From: Plasmodium brasilianum
Taxonomy: Eukaryota > Apicomplexa > Aconoidasida > Haemosporida > Plasmodiidae
NCBI RefSeq assembly: GCF_023973825.1
Contig: NW_027122950.1
Location: 248,001-312,000 of the forward strand
Reading direction: 5' to 3'
Length of the DNA: 64,000 nt
The position numbers were made by a program, and so were the translations under genes. Shown here in pieces: positions 14,152 to 28,180 of the stretch. How positions within the stretch are numbered: the stretch's first letter is position 1; each line of letters starts with the position of its first letter. The notes under the pieces were generated by a model. It was not told where the DNA came from, did not search any database, and worked only from the letters and a program-made list of their open reading frames with translations.

Positions 14152-15090
14152 TTAAGTTATATTATGAAAAGTTTCTGTATAATTTATATTTTCATTTTGT
14201 ATATTTTGTAAGAATTCTCTTGTTTGTTCTTCAAGCTCAATTATTTTTTTTCTTTTTAAAAGACTATGTAACGACGATTTCATAGGAGTAAACTATATGA
14301 AAAAATAATATATATATACATAAAAATATAATTATTTTGTGCAAGTAATTTTTTACGAACATGAACCTACTCATTTTGGTACAATATTCACACTATTGTG
14401 CATAATTTTTATTAACCTTATATAAAACAAATAGTATAAAAGATAATAATATGACAGTTGTTGTTAAACTAGTAGCAAACATATAACATTTTGGAGGTGC
14501 TGAAATTTTTGGTACATGTGGACATATAGATACATCTACCATTGTTTCATCATATGCTTTTTTAAAATTGCTTAACTCTTCGCAAAATTCGTTCATTCAA
14601 TTTTCTTCACACTCCTTGTAATTTTCAATGTAAAATTTATAACAATTTTTAGGATTTTCTCAACTAATTGTGGCTTTATCCTTTTGAGATGTAAAATTCA
14701 TAAAATCCTCATATAAATTGTACAGATTTGTTTCTCTAAAATATATTTATCAATTTTTTTTATTTCTCGAATACATGTATTATCTATATTGGTGGAAAAT
14801 TCTTTATATCCATTAAACCAACTATAATCCTTACTATATTAATTTTCTTTATTTATCCGGTAATTCATATATTTACAGCATTTGTTGCTATCAGTTTTAT
14901 AACTATATCTTTTTTTAATTATATATTTACCAATATTCTGACAAGCAGTAGTAAAATTTTCATAAGTAATTATTAAATTGCCATCTTATATATTACAATA
15001 TAGACAAGGGTTTATACTCCCTTGTGTTTCACTTGAGATAGTATTATCAAATTCCTCTTTATATTTAAAAAATAATTCCACGCAATTATC
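14152..15090 (-). pseudogene. PIR protein pseudogene (copy A)
   Basis: Minus strand. Exon 2 runs about 15090-14417 after an acceptor 'tatttttag', starting DNCVELFFKYKEEF. It has the cysteines and aromatic residues of PIR proteins, then a membrane helix (SLTTTVILLSFILFVLYK) ending at a good donor aag|gttaat. A 124-nt intron leads to exon 3, 14292-14152 (46 codons), starting FTPM as PIR cytoplasmic exons do (FTPF/FTPL), with a lysine-rich tail. At least two in-frame stops lie in exon 2 (after ENYKECEEN, near 14601, and after DKATIS, near 14660) and another stop follows the first 30 or so codons, so no full product can be made. Exon 1 was not identified. Splice sites at the 3' end and exon 3 are better kept than exon 2. 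Confidence 0.8.
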
Positions 15091-18000
15091 CTAAAAATAA
15101 AAAAATAATAATAATATATAAATTAAAAAAAACTATATTTTCATTAAATTTTTTTTCACATTATTTGTTGGAAAACGAATTATTGAATACATTAACATAT
15201 ATAATTATAATGACAAAAACATAAATTTTATGTAATTCTATGAACTTTTGGATATCATTGTATATATGTATAAGTAAATTAAAAAATATAAATTAAATTC
15301 ACATCAAGTTAATATTTATATAAATAAATAAATGATAGATCAAATGTTTATATGTGATGCATTCCATATACTATACGATGAATTTAAAAAATCCTTCCAT
15401 ATTAATATCAACTCTTTAGTTTTTACATAAAATTGAAATAAGATAGAATACAATGTACACATTATAACATAAACATTTAGGCGTAAATATAATGATATCA
15501 AAAATTGAATTACTTTATATTAATTAAAAAAGTGTACAGAAAAAAATGCAATTTCCTAATATTTTCATTCAGAGGAAGGTTATAAAATTTTATGGAATTG
15601 TAGTACTGAAAAATAAGTTATTTCTGGTGAATACTTATATAAATTTAGCATTATAATGGAACATATCTTTAGTAATATTTTTTGAATTTTTAGTATACTA
15701 TAAATACTTAAATATTCCATCTTTAAAAAGTACATAATTTTTCCTTTTTTGAACGATTATTTGTTCATAAGGTTAAAATGATACTTTTCAAATTAATTCA
15801 ATTAATTTTCATTATAATTATAATAATATAATCGCCTCATACAATATTTATCTTTGACATTCTTATTGTTATTAGAATTTATATAAATGAAATAGAAATT
15901 TAACTAAAATATAAATATACTATATGACAATATGTATTCTTTTGTTAAATTAAATATATATTATTTTTCAAAGAATTAGCTTTAATTATAATTTATTATT
16001 AGATAAACACTTTATATCGTATTATTATAAAACAGTCTCTTGATACTCTTAATTGAATTGCATATGGAAGATAACATTTTACTTTACTCTTGGTCATATT
16101 TGACTTAGTATAATATATATTTTTATAATGGATATATAAATATATACATAAAAATTAGTTATTATTATATAATAAATTAATTATAATTGTAGATTAAATA
16201 TAAAAGAAAGAATAATTTAACTATTGTAATAAAGGTATTAATAAAATTTATTAACGTGATACTTTTGTATATGTAACATCATAAAAATGTCGATTTAAAT
16301 AAGAGTTAGTATTATTTATTATAATTTATGGAGAATACATCCTATTAGAAAACATATATATAATTCATGTTTTACTTTTAATATATAATAAAATAATTGT
16401 GATAGTGGTATAATATTATTTTTCAATTTGTAAATTTCATTGCAATTCAATTTATCTAAATTATTTGTCATGTAAGTTCTACTATAAAAAACACCTATTG
16501 AAGATACTTAGAAAATAATAGTAAATAATTTCTCCTTTTTTATATAACAAATTGTTGTAAAAATATTTTAGGCTTATATATTTTTAGTATAATATATAAT
16601 TCATATGTTATTAAATTTTAATTCTATTAAAGTATTTAGCATGTAATTAAATATATTTTAAAATAAAAGTAATGAAAAAAAAAAATTTCTTTATTATTAC
16701 TATATGTGTGAAAAGAATCGTCTTTTTTTTCATGAACTATTAGGAAGATAATATACTAGCATAATTATTATAATTGTTAAATATTTTTTAAATGTTGTTT
16801 TACAATAGATGTTTTCTCTTTCTTATTTTATATTTTAATGTATAACTTTAACATGTCTTTTTTTTTAGTTTTTTAAAATCCGTTTTAACTAATAAAATAA
16901 ACACGTCAAAATGCACAGTATATATGATCAAAAATTATAGTTGTATTGAAAGTTTTTTTTGTACTAATATATAACTAATTTTATAGGTTTATATGTTGCA
17001 ATATTTTTTTATAATTTTTTGTATTTAATTTATTTTTGATATACTTTCAAACGCTTTAAGAGATTAGAAGTAAAATAAAAAATTTTGTTAACTGCCATAT
17101 AATATATAAAGTATATAAGAAACATACATATTTAATGTGATTGTAGTTTACATTTTATATTAATTAAATATGTATTGAATATATATTTTATATTATAAAG
17201 AGTAAAAATATCTATTGTAAACTATCTTATATGTGTTAATTTAATAAACATTAAGAGAATTTTATTTTTGTTACTGGTAATATAAAATGAGAATATATAA
17301 GTTCTGTTAATTTTATTCAAGTATTTTGAAATATGTATAATGATAATACAAATAATAACTTAATTAATTATATTCTAAAGAAATATTATTAATATATTAT
17401 AATACACTTTCTTTATATATTATAAGGTAATCATATTGCAAAGATGCAAATACGTTTGAATTATAGTTATACTGCCTTCTCGTAATAATTATAATTGCAT
17501 AAAAAAAATATGTTAATTATTAATATTATTACTACATTAATAATATTATTTAAAAAAATAAACCTAGTTAAGTTATTATAATTTTTACGTAATATAAAGC
17601 GGTAAATAGAAAATATTAATACAATTAAATTTATGGCTTATAGTAACACTAAAAAATTATTACAAATCTACATGGATTTTATATTTCCCCTCATAAATCT
17701 AATATTAGTTTATTTTATAAATATATATAAATATAATTTAAAAAGTTATATAAAAGATATAAATAATAAATAATTTTATAAAAGAATAGATAAAAAAGAA
17801 ATGGTATTCTGTAATTACAAAAAAAAAAAGAAAAAAAGGAAAAATATGTACGTCAAAATATATAAATTCTCTTCAAAATGTAAAACGAATATAATTGAAA
17901 GTTTTTTATTAATATAACTTAATAAAAAGAAAATTAGAAATTATATTCAAAAGAAAAAAATAAAAATATGTGATTTATTTTAAAATTCCTATAAAATAAC

Positions 18001-19246
18001 TATATTACTTTTAATTTCTACTTATTTTTAAAAAAATCTTAAAGATTACTGATTTAGAATTATTTAATATATCAACCTGTTAATATTTAATATGTATTTC
18101 TTTGATTTAGTAAAAATTATATTAAACTATAAGGTAGAAACTTAGAAAAAAAAAAAATAATAATTATTTTTATATTTGTGCATGTTTTTTTTCAAAAAAG
18201 AATAATTTATACAAATTAATGTAAAAAACAGGACGTTCAGCATAGTTTTATTACATTCCCTTTTAAAAAGTTTTAATAATTTGATTGATCTATTAAATAC
18301 ATTTTATTAAAAGTTTCCAGAAAGAAAACAAAAAAACTTTAATGTTATCAGTATATAAAAATTCGTGTGAAAATTTTTATGTTACATATATATTATGAAC
18401 AAAAAAGCTAAATATCTTATTATTAAATGGAATTTTAAAATATAAGTTTCTTATTCTAATAAAATATAATTAGTTTAAAAAAAAATGCTGATATATATAA
18501 CAGATAAAGTGTTAAAATTTTGTAATAAGTTAACACTCTCAATCAGCGATCATCTATTAACTCATAACCCCCTAACATATTATCATTAAGTATATAGTAC
18601 ATTTTTTTTATAATATTTTTTTTCATATAAGTTATATATGTATTGTCCTTATATTTTCATATTTTAACATATTTCTTTTATTACTAACAAATTTATTATA
18701 TTGATTAAAACGTGGAACAATCTAATAATGGGAATGTTTAATGAACACAATATAATTATCTTTCTAAATGTGAAAGAAACACTACAGTTAGTAATAGAAT
18801 AAAATATTGTTATATAAATTTATGTAATAATATTATATTAATTCAAAAAATAGTTTTACGAAATTAGTGATTTTGATTTTTCATATTTTTCAGTTTCTTA
18901 ATATTTTCTGAGAAGTTTACTATTTTCATATAATATTATTTTTTTTTTTTTATTTTATATATGTATAAATATCGTGCTACTTGTATTGAATCAAATAATA
19001 ATATATGGTTCCTTTAGATATTTTTACTGCATTAAAAAAATGTATATATATTTAGAATATATTTTATGTATCTGCATTCCAATCTTCATATTTCACGAGA
19101 AATTTTCTTAATTTTATATTACACTTTACATTCTTCTAATTATTTGTGCCCTCTCATATCAAAATAATTGATGAAATATGTTTCATATGTATTATATCAT
19201 TATGAATAAATATTATAAGAATATATTATGTATATATATTATAAAT
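15091..19246. other. Intergenic region between PIR pseudogene A and STP1 gene A
   Basis: A+T-rich non-coding DNA. It is collinear with 53,603-57,520: matching landmarks occur at 15350/53690, 16430/54745, 16990/55320 and 18490/56760. No reading frame is conserved between the two copies. The 68-codon frame at 54692-54898 is stopped in this copy, so I call it non-coding. Confidence 0.5.
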
Positions 19247-21866
19247 TTATAATGTATTTTTTCCTGGTACATCAATGCATTTGTTTACTTCTCCATCATT
19301 AATTATGAAATTTACGTATGTGTCATCGTCCCTTGTCCAGTCATATATTTCATTTCTAAAGTTGGGTTCCTCCTTATGATCAATATTTTCTTTATTTTTC
19401 AAAGCATTTTTGTCAGTGTCAATTAAATTATTCGCAATTTCTGTTTTTTTCCCTAAATTTACTTCTCTCTTTAATTCATTTATAGAACTATCAAAATATG
19501 ATTCGGTATTTTCTATAATATCCTCTTTTTTACATTCTTCCAATATTATCATAAATACTAGTATGCACATTTTTGCTAGTAATTTTTTTCTTATATACTT
19601 ATATAAATCTTTGTAACATTCTTTCTGCTTCAATTCTTCTGTATTTAGTAGTGAAACATTATTTTGGGTTTCTTCATTTACATATTCATCTAACACATTG
19701 TGGAATTCCACGTTCAATCCTCTAAGCCCGTCCTGTTCCAAATGATGTTCTAAAGTTGCATGCATTTTTGATATCCACTGTCTCCATAGATCTTTTTCTC
19801 TTTCTAAAAATAATATATTTTTATTTTCATTAGAAAATTCCTTATTTAATGCTTCACCTTTTTTTTCGTGAATTTGTTCTCTTTTCCAATCCTTTTTCAT
19901 ATTATTAAACCAGTCTTCATTTTTCAATTTTTCAGAAAGATTTTTATGTTCTTCTATCAACTCATTCCACAGAATTTTGTGTTTTTCATTATCATTGTAT
20001 GTGTTAATATTTTGCATTAGTTCAACATTTTTTAATATATTGCACGATGTAAATTGTGATTTTTCTAACTCTTTTATACATACTTCTAAGAGTGCTAATT
20101 TTTTGGTTTCCGATTCTTCATTTTTGCATTTTTCAAGTACTTCCATATGTACTTCTATAATAGTTTTGGATGTATCCTTTTTTATTTTTGGGTTATTTAT
20201 ATTTTTTTTCATGTTATGATAATACACTTTTATTTTTTTTGTGATTTGTTCATTATCACATGTTGATATTTCTGAATTATCCTGTGTTAGAAGCTTACTT
20301 TTTTTATCAGAACATGAAGGCAATAATAATCCTAGTAATTTAACCTGTCTTCTTCTTATCTTTTTTTTATTTTTAAATATACTTATTAAAGAGTTCTACA
20401 ATATATAAGAACATATTTATAACATAAATTATTATAATAATTATATATTTATCTTTATTTTTATTCCTTAAGTTTTATTTTACCTTTAAAAAGAGGGAAA
20501 ATACGAGAATAGTTACAAAGCTTATTAAAATAGATGATATGCTTGTGATCCTTAGACTTCTTTGGGGGACTACATCTTCATTATAAATATATATATTTTT
20601 AATTATATTTATTTACAAAGTAGAAATATAAGTGGAATTAATGGTACATGGAATCATAGGAGATATAAAACAAAAAAGCCAAAGTATTGTAGTATACCTA
20701 ATTCACGTGTAAGTGGCGATGGGCTTCCTGGAACAGTGCTTGATTTTATACTTTCATGATCTAAATAAGTCGACTCAGGTTCTCCTAGTTTTACTAAAGT
20801 GTGAGAATCGGAATTTTTTGGAAGATCTGATGTTTTAGCATGCATACTTTTGGGCCAATTCTCTTCGTTTCCTATATCTGATGGGTCAGATGATAATATT
20901 TGAAGATTGGATTCGGGTTTTAATGAAGGATGAAATTCTTGTTCCTCTTTAGTTTTCATTACATACTGATAACTCTGTTCATCTTTAGATGTTTTATGTG
21001 GTTGATGTTTCTGTTGTTGTTCCAGGTTAACATGTGACTTAGGTAGATCTACTGCTGTTACTTCAGTTTCCATTTGAGATTCGATTTCTCCATTAGAAGA
21101 TAGAGGTTGAACAGGTATTAATGTAAGTGAAGGCGTGCATTCAGTAAGTTTTTGAAACGTTTTTTCATTTATTAAGTCGCATAGCATATCTGGAGTTTTT
21201 TTTCTTTTACCTTTCGGTTCATTTTTTTGGTAACATTTTTGAAAAAAGCTTTTTTTTGTATTAAAATGATTCTGCATCTTTTCAATCCACGAATTATATT
21301 CGTTACATTTCCTCAAATATCTACTATAATTTTTTGAGTCTCTACCTAATTGTTTTATTTCATGTAGATCTTTCTTTTTCTTTTCACAGAAATCGTCTTC
21401 TTCATATTTTAATTCCAAAATTTTTTTATCTTTTTCCTCTAAAATTAAAGGGCATCCTCCATGATTACCTAGACCTTTATAGTATCTATTTAACCTGTAG
21501 TTTAGTGTCCCTTTCCAGGATTTTTGATGATCTCTATAATATTGTGGTGGATTATTGTTTTTAATTAGATAACTGGCCAAGTGTATGCATCCATTCCTAA
21601 ATGTATCTTTATCATCCTCGTTAATTAAGGAACTGGTTTTTTGTTTTACTTCACTTTCAATATTTCTAAATTCCCTGAGGAGAGAGAGCATTAAAAACTG
21701 CGTACCCCAGGAATTATAGTACTGTATTCAAAAGAATCATTATTATTTATTTGAGGTTCGATTTTTAACTTAATTTTACTATCGCTTTTTTATCATAAAT
21801 AAATTATGCATTAATTTAATCGTATTAACAATCATTAAATGGTACCGAGGAAAAACAATTATCCAT
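19247..21866 (-). CDS. STP1: STP1 protein (subtelomeric transmembrane protein), intact four-exon gene
   Basis: Minus strand. Exon 1 21866-21846 (MDNCFSS), exon 2 21721-20698, exon 3 20569-20484, exon 4 20395-19247. Introns are 124, 128 and 88 nt, all GT-AG, and the phases (0, 1, 0) close without a stop, giving 759 residues. Exon 2 encodes a cysteine-containing domain: FRNGC, HGGCP, DDFCEKK, RKCNEYNSWIEKM, QKCYQK, DMLCDL and LTEC follow in order, after which comes a Gln/Pro/Ser/Glu-rich linker. Exon 3 is mostly the membrane helix (about residues 361-377). Exon 4 begins with basic residues and carries Trp-rich segments (WFNNMKKDWKRE, WRQWISKM), a second hydrophobic patch and an acidic end. This matches the STP1 family, whose outer domain is related to that of SURFIN proteins. 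A variant protein at the infected-cell or parasite surface is inferred. It is the only intact STP1 gene here. Confidence 0.88.
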
Positions 21867-24800
21867 GATGATTATAAATTAATACTCTAGTTCTTTTTAT
21901 AAAATAATCTGAAGGAATAACACAAATTTAGTTATTTATATTTACTTATTGGGAAATTTTAATTAAATATATCTTAATAAGAGGAAATTATAAAATTATC
22001 ATTTGCATAAGAATTTATATATGAACTATAAATCATTCGACTACTTTAATATTTATTTTGTATACTCCCTAACTTCTTTTATATTAAGTAAATATATCAC
22101 AACTGGAGGTATATCAGAATCATATTTTAATAATAATTAGCAGATATTTATAAATTATTATGTCAAAATAATATACTCTTTATAAAAAAAAAAAGCCAAA
22201 ATATCAACAATAAAACAATACATATAAGTTAGATCAACATGTAATATAAAAATTATTTTATTATTATATCATTAATTTATATATTGCAGTTTTTTCTTTT
22301 TTCTTAATACAAAAACATATATATACGTATTTTATCACATTTATTAATGTAAATAATTCCTTTTATTCTTATGTTTCTCCTAGAATATATAATCTATAAG
22401 TCAAGTCATTATTATTACTGATAGTATATTTTTATTTTTATTTTTATTTTATTTTTTTATTTGTTATTAGTACAGGCCATTATATAATTATTTTGTTAAT
22501 ATTTTTTTATATTTACTGTATTGTATATATGAATGAGAATTAATAATATATAAATTATACCAAATTTCTTTTATACTTTTTAAATATTCTTATCGTTAAA
22601 ATATACTTGTAGAACTAAACATTATATTTATATATATTGCCTAAAATTTCTTTATTTATACTATATATTATTTCATTCAATAGTTTTAATATAATATAAT
22701 TTGTTATACATATATTTTAATTTTTATGCGCCTATTACTACTTGATTACATGAATAGTTTTATTTGTACAAGATTTTAATTAATTAAAAGTATATTTAGT
22801 TGTATTAATGAAAAAATGTTTAGATACTTCTTTAAAATATGGAAACATATTAAGAAATAATTATTAATTATTTACACAATATAATGGGAAAAAATGCAAA
22901 ATCAACTTTATCAAAGAAATAAAGAATAATAAGATAAGAATTGAACATATAAAGGAATAATATATTAAATTAGATAAAACATAAAATATTGCTGCTTTTT
23001 AATAATTTTTCTGTAATGTTTGATAAATATATTCTAATCGGTAGATTAAAAATATATTATATATTTTTTTTGTTGATTCTATAATTATCTATGAGGAAAT
23101 ATCTTTTTAATACTATTAAATATTTATTTATTATGCAAAATTAAAAATATCATGAATTATTTATAGTGTTGTATAGGCGCGAATAGCTATGTGAGAATGC
23201 AGAACAATTTAAACTTATAACCAGCAACATAAGTTATTATTTTATATTTTACATACATAATTACTTATTTTAATGTTTCTTTTGAAACAGTAATATATTA
23301 GATAGAGAACGATCATAGAATTAAAAAATTATATACTAATAATAATTTTTTGCGACTAATTAATTTACATATGAAATTACATTATAATGTTTATTTTTAA
23401 TAAATGATTTATATTAAAGGATTATATATTAAATTTTTTTTTAAGCTTGAATTTATTTATATAAAATATATTTGTTCCTTTCTTTACTATTTTTACTTTA
23501 ACCTCTTATATGCAATTCCATTTTTTTTTTTTTTTTTTTTGAATATGTTACTTAATAACAGTATACAATGGATTATATGTTAAAATATTTTATGAGTATT
23601 AAATTATATTTTATTTATATTTTTGTATTTGAATATGTTATATCAATATATGAACAGGATATATGTAATGAACGTATAATTGTGGATTAATATATGGTAA
23701 TAAAATATAATTTTCTGAAATATTTGAAATTATTTTAGTGGAAAATTTGTATGTTTAATTTTAAAATATTTATAAAAAGTTTTTTTTTTTTATTATTTTA
23801 TAAGTACATTAAAATATATTTTTAATCTTTGTTATGGTATTATTAAAATGTTATCACAATTTTTATATAATACTGTAATTTTTACGTTAACTTTTTTTTT
23901 ATTTTAAAATAACGCAAACAGAATAACAATTTATTTGAACTAATGAGTTTTCCTTCATCATATTATGAATATACTATTTACCTTTTTATTTAAAAAGATA
24001 ATATTTAATACAATAATAGTTGGATTTTTATGTAAAATAATAACATAACAAAAGCCAAGTGAAATGCTCTATGCATAAAATGTATTACATCAAGAAACCA
24101 GAAAAATACATAAAGTTAAATTAATTTACGTTAATGTATTTGTCTAAATAACAAATTATAATTTTTTCTTTTTTAATATTTACAAAAATATAATGTAAAA
24201 GCTGAGGCATACATTATTATAAAAAGGTACTTATGTATTTAAATTTATAGTTCATATTATTCAAACTAATGGTTATAATTATTAACATATTATTATAGTG
24301 TAAAGAGTCATTAATAATAACATATATAAAAAATAAAATAAAATTTTTTATTTTAATGATAAGTATGTCTTGGTTTTACTAATATTCTCTAAGATATACA
24401 GATATAGTCTTATCATATTGTAAGTGAAGCCTTTTTTCATAAGTATTTTCATAAATAAATAAATAAATAAATAAATTATATTTAATAATAATATTCTAAT
24501 GTAAAATATGTGATATTATTTTTACGTTTTAATTAGTATCATTTAATACTATTTGATTAAATAAGATAATTATATGTATAATTTATTGTTTATAGAATTC
24601 TATTGTTCTAATACTTATAATTCGAAACGGACACCCATATATACCGCATTTCTGATAATTGAATAATCATAGTATAAAAATTAATATATATATACATATA
24701 TTAATCCTAAATTAATATATAACATATTATTAACATTATGAATTTTTATTTAATTTTCATTATAATTCTTTTTATCTATTAGTACTATTGATCATGTTAC

Positions 24801-27760
24801 AATTAATGAATTATTTATTTGTAATTTTTGATAAATTTATATATATATATATATATTATATGAATTGATTTCATATAAGAAATATAATGTGTCCTAAGAA
24901 AGTTAATGTTAAACAATAATTTGGATATTGTTTATCCAAATAAAAATTAATACCTTTTTATATTTCTGTTTCTATATTAATCATAATTTTACGTAAAACA
25001 TTTATCTTTGAATTACATAAATATATATATTTTCTTACGTTGTTAAATTTTTTATATAGTTCTTTATGTATAAACATTTTATATCACTATTAAAGTCATA
25101 CTCATATTTTATTACATTTAAAGCGTAATTAAAAAAAATAGCTCTGACCATTTTTTGTTTTCAATTTATTTTAATATATATTTTAATTAAATTGTTCAGG
25201 ATTCTATATTATATATACTATGAGATATATTATTGAGCATTTATGAATTACAATTTTGTACACCATATGTTATTTAATACCTGATGTAAGTCTAATATAT
25301 CTTATAATTTGTAAAACTATTTATCTGTATTAATGTATATCATTCATGTACATATTTTTATTTTTTCTCATTAAAGTTCAAGGAAAAGTACAAGTGATTT
25401 AAATTATTATTAAATAAATTGAATATTTATATATGCAACATTATTAAAACAGTAATTTATTGTAGTATCATATTACAAGGATTGTGTGGAAAATTCACAT
25501 TTTTAAGTAAATTAATTTTTAGTACTAAACAAAAGGAAACATTAAAAATATTGCAATAAGTGTTAATGTAACAGTTTAAAATAAAGATATAAATTCATAC
25601 AACCTAGCTATATAAGTTAGTTTTTCTTGTTCCAGTATACACACAAATGAGATTTTTATAATAACTGTATAACTTTTGGATTCAGTACCTTCATGTAGTT
25701 CATTAATATCATTTAAGAGTAGTGCCCTTTTGTGCTTCATTATATTATATTTATGAGGGTGATATTCATTTTGAATACTTTCATTTTATGTGCAAAATTT
25801 GTTGCATTTAGTGTAACATATGTACTTATATATCCATTGTATAATCAATTATATTTTTCAGAATAGGCCCGAAAACTATATATATATCTCTATTATTAAA
25901 ACTTTTTAGAAATAGTAAAACATATAATTTATATGTTAAATTATAAAATGGAGTAAAAAATAAAACATATCCTTGTAAAAAAGAAAAATATTGATTTCTT
26001 TGGTAAATTATATATAAAACCATATAGAGAATATATTATTTTTGATAAAAATTAAATATATAAGAGAATAATTTACTTTTTGTAGACATAGTATTATATA
26101 GCTAATATAAACATAAAAATTATATTGTGGAAATGGAAATTTAATAACTTGTCTTTACTAATAAGAGTTATTGTTATGTATTAATAATATTAATTATTAA
26201 ATATAAAAATGATATGTTGCAAAAGTAGGTAAAGATTGTTGAGATATTGGAGAAAAATAAAAATATACTTATATTATATATACGTAATAATGAAAAAATA
26301 AAATATTTTAATAGGAAATTAAACTTATTGTATATGACTACTCAAATTGGGAAAAATACATATAATTTTTACTAATATTTATTTATTTTTTAAAAATTTG
26401 TCTGAAAAATATATTTAGAAATAATGAATATTGTTAAAATTAATAAAACCTATTTATACGTAAATGTCTTGGAGGATTTTATTATACAAAGTGTTCAATA
26501 TTGTGATATATTTATAAGTTATATGTGTATATTTATGAATATTTAAAATGCTTTTTCTCATAATTTATATGTAAATATTAACTGTACTTAAAAATGTGTG
26601 ATTACCAAATTCGAAAAAGAACTCCAAAGAAGCTAGAAAGGAGTCTCCGTGTATGCTTTAACGACAATAAAATATATATATATTAAAACAGAAAATATAT
26701 TAGTGTCAATTTATATTGTTTTCTTTTGTTTTGTATTTCAAGTATAGTATTTTAAATTTATATATTTTTTATTTATTTTTAATTCATTCACTTGTTTAAT
26801 CTAAAGAATAATATTTCTTAAAGTGAAAAATAATGTATATTTTTATATCGTATGACTGCAATATATTTCTTTGCCTATGGTATATTCATAATTGTCATAC
26901 CCAAGATTATAATGCATTAAGTATATAAATATTGAGGAATTATATATTTTTTTGCTAAAATTATTTTTAAAAATATATTATTTATGTTTATTTTTTAATT
27001 TTTATTTTCAGAATTTGTTCCTGATAGTATTGACTTGCAAAAGAATAAATAATAGTATAATATATTCTGCCCAAAATTATAAGAAAAATATTACTAGAAA
27101 ATATATTTTATTAAAATATACTTATTCATATTTATTATCTACATATTATATTCCACAAATGATCCTAATATTTAAATATATGTAACTTTATATACCTTCG
27201 AACCGACGAAAATATATAATATATTTTTGAGAAAATTTTACTTTATTATATCTATTTTTCCCTCATTATATTTTATTTTATTTAATTTAATTTTTTTTTA
27301 AATATATAATTTTAATCAAAGAACACGAAAAAGAAATTAGTTCTAAGAGTATAAACAAATTTCATATAGAAATAATGATATATATTAAAATTATTTAAAA
27401 TATATTATTTTCAAAATTATGATACAACAATTTATAACTTCTTTTTTTCTGTTTATTTTAATTATCCTTAAAAAATATATATTTTTAATATATTAGTGGG
27501 TATCCTATTAGTATAATTTTTTTTAATATGTAATATATAATAAGGAAATGATTTTTCATAATTAATATAATACATAACTTAGGCAAAATGCTTTTTTTTA
27601 TAATTAATATTACTACTATTATATTGTTATGATAATAACAGATTTTCAACTATAATAAACATTTGTTCCAAAATGTAGCGTTTGCAAAATTGGCATTATT
27701 AATAAAAAACTATTATTATATTAATATATTAATCTCTTAATATATACTATAATATATAAT
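21867..27760. other. Upstream region of STP1 gene A and beyond
   Basis: No supported gene. To about 25.8 kb it is collinear with 60,033-64,000 and holds the presumed STP1 promoter. Simple repeats include an (aaat)n run near 24,450-24,476 and a (ta)n run near 24,840. A patch at about 26,600-26,680 is less A+T-rich than its surroundings. A 77-codon low-complexity frame at 26952-27185 is not supported. Confidence 0.45.
24450..24476. repeat. Tetranucleotide (AAAT)n microsatellite
   Basis: Six or so consecutive 'aaat/ataa' units. Simple repeat, probably length-variable. Confidence 0.8.
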
Positions 27761-27780
27761 CTATATTCCATATTTCATAT
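27761..27780 (+). promoter_or_regulatory. Conserved upstream motif before fam-m-like pseudogene
   Basis: 'ctatattccatatttcatat', ending 401 bp before the pseudogene's start codon. It corresponds to the motifs before the other exported genes. Confidence 0.25.
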
Positions 27781-28180
27781 ATTTTACAATTTACATATAT
27801 TTAATAGTTTGAAATATTAAAAAAATTATATATATATATATATATATTTTAAAAAAGAATTATATAAAAAGTATTTAATTACTGTACTATATTAAATTTT
27901 ATATTTTTTGTATATTTATGAATGAATACTAATTATATTTTTCTTTTAAAAATAATTTTTTATGAATATCATTAAGATAAAAATTATATAATAAATTTAT
28001 AAGGTTTCTATTCTTGGTATCAGTTGTAAAATACATTTATATTATGTACATATAATTATATTTTTATAAATAAATACAAAATTAATAAAATAAATACATT
28101 ATCCTTTATAATTAAAATAATATTTTAGTATTGTTTGTTGTTTTCTTACTGAATGTAGTACAATTTTAAAATTATATATA

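Larger units (their letters stand above)
10140..25800 (+). repeat. Segmental duplication, copy A
   Basis: Contains exported gene (+), PIR pseudogene (-), STP1 (-) and STP1 upstream DNA. It pairs with 48,360-64,000 at a nearly constant offset: 10567 vs 48780, 15090 vs 53416, 21721 vs 59885, 24400 vs 62550, 25485 vs 63605. Divergence is high (many small indels), so it is old or fast-evolving. The 3' limit is uncertain because the partner runs off the window. Confidence 0.7.

Noticed and set aside
14393..14596. A 67-codon gene of its own
   Set aside because: It is the membrane-helix end of PIR pseudogene exon 2. Its apparent start follows an in-frame stop inside that exon.
19410..20219. Plus-strand frames inside the STP1 exon 4 region
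   Set aside because: Antisense shadows of the STP1 coding sequence.
20562..20759. Frame across STP1 introns and exons on the plus strand
   Set aside because: Overlaps a well-supported splice structure on the minus strand; composition only.
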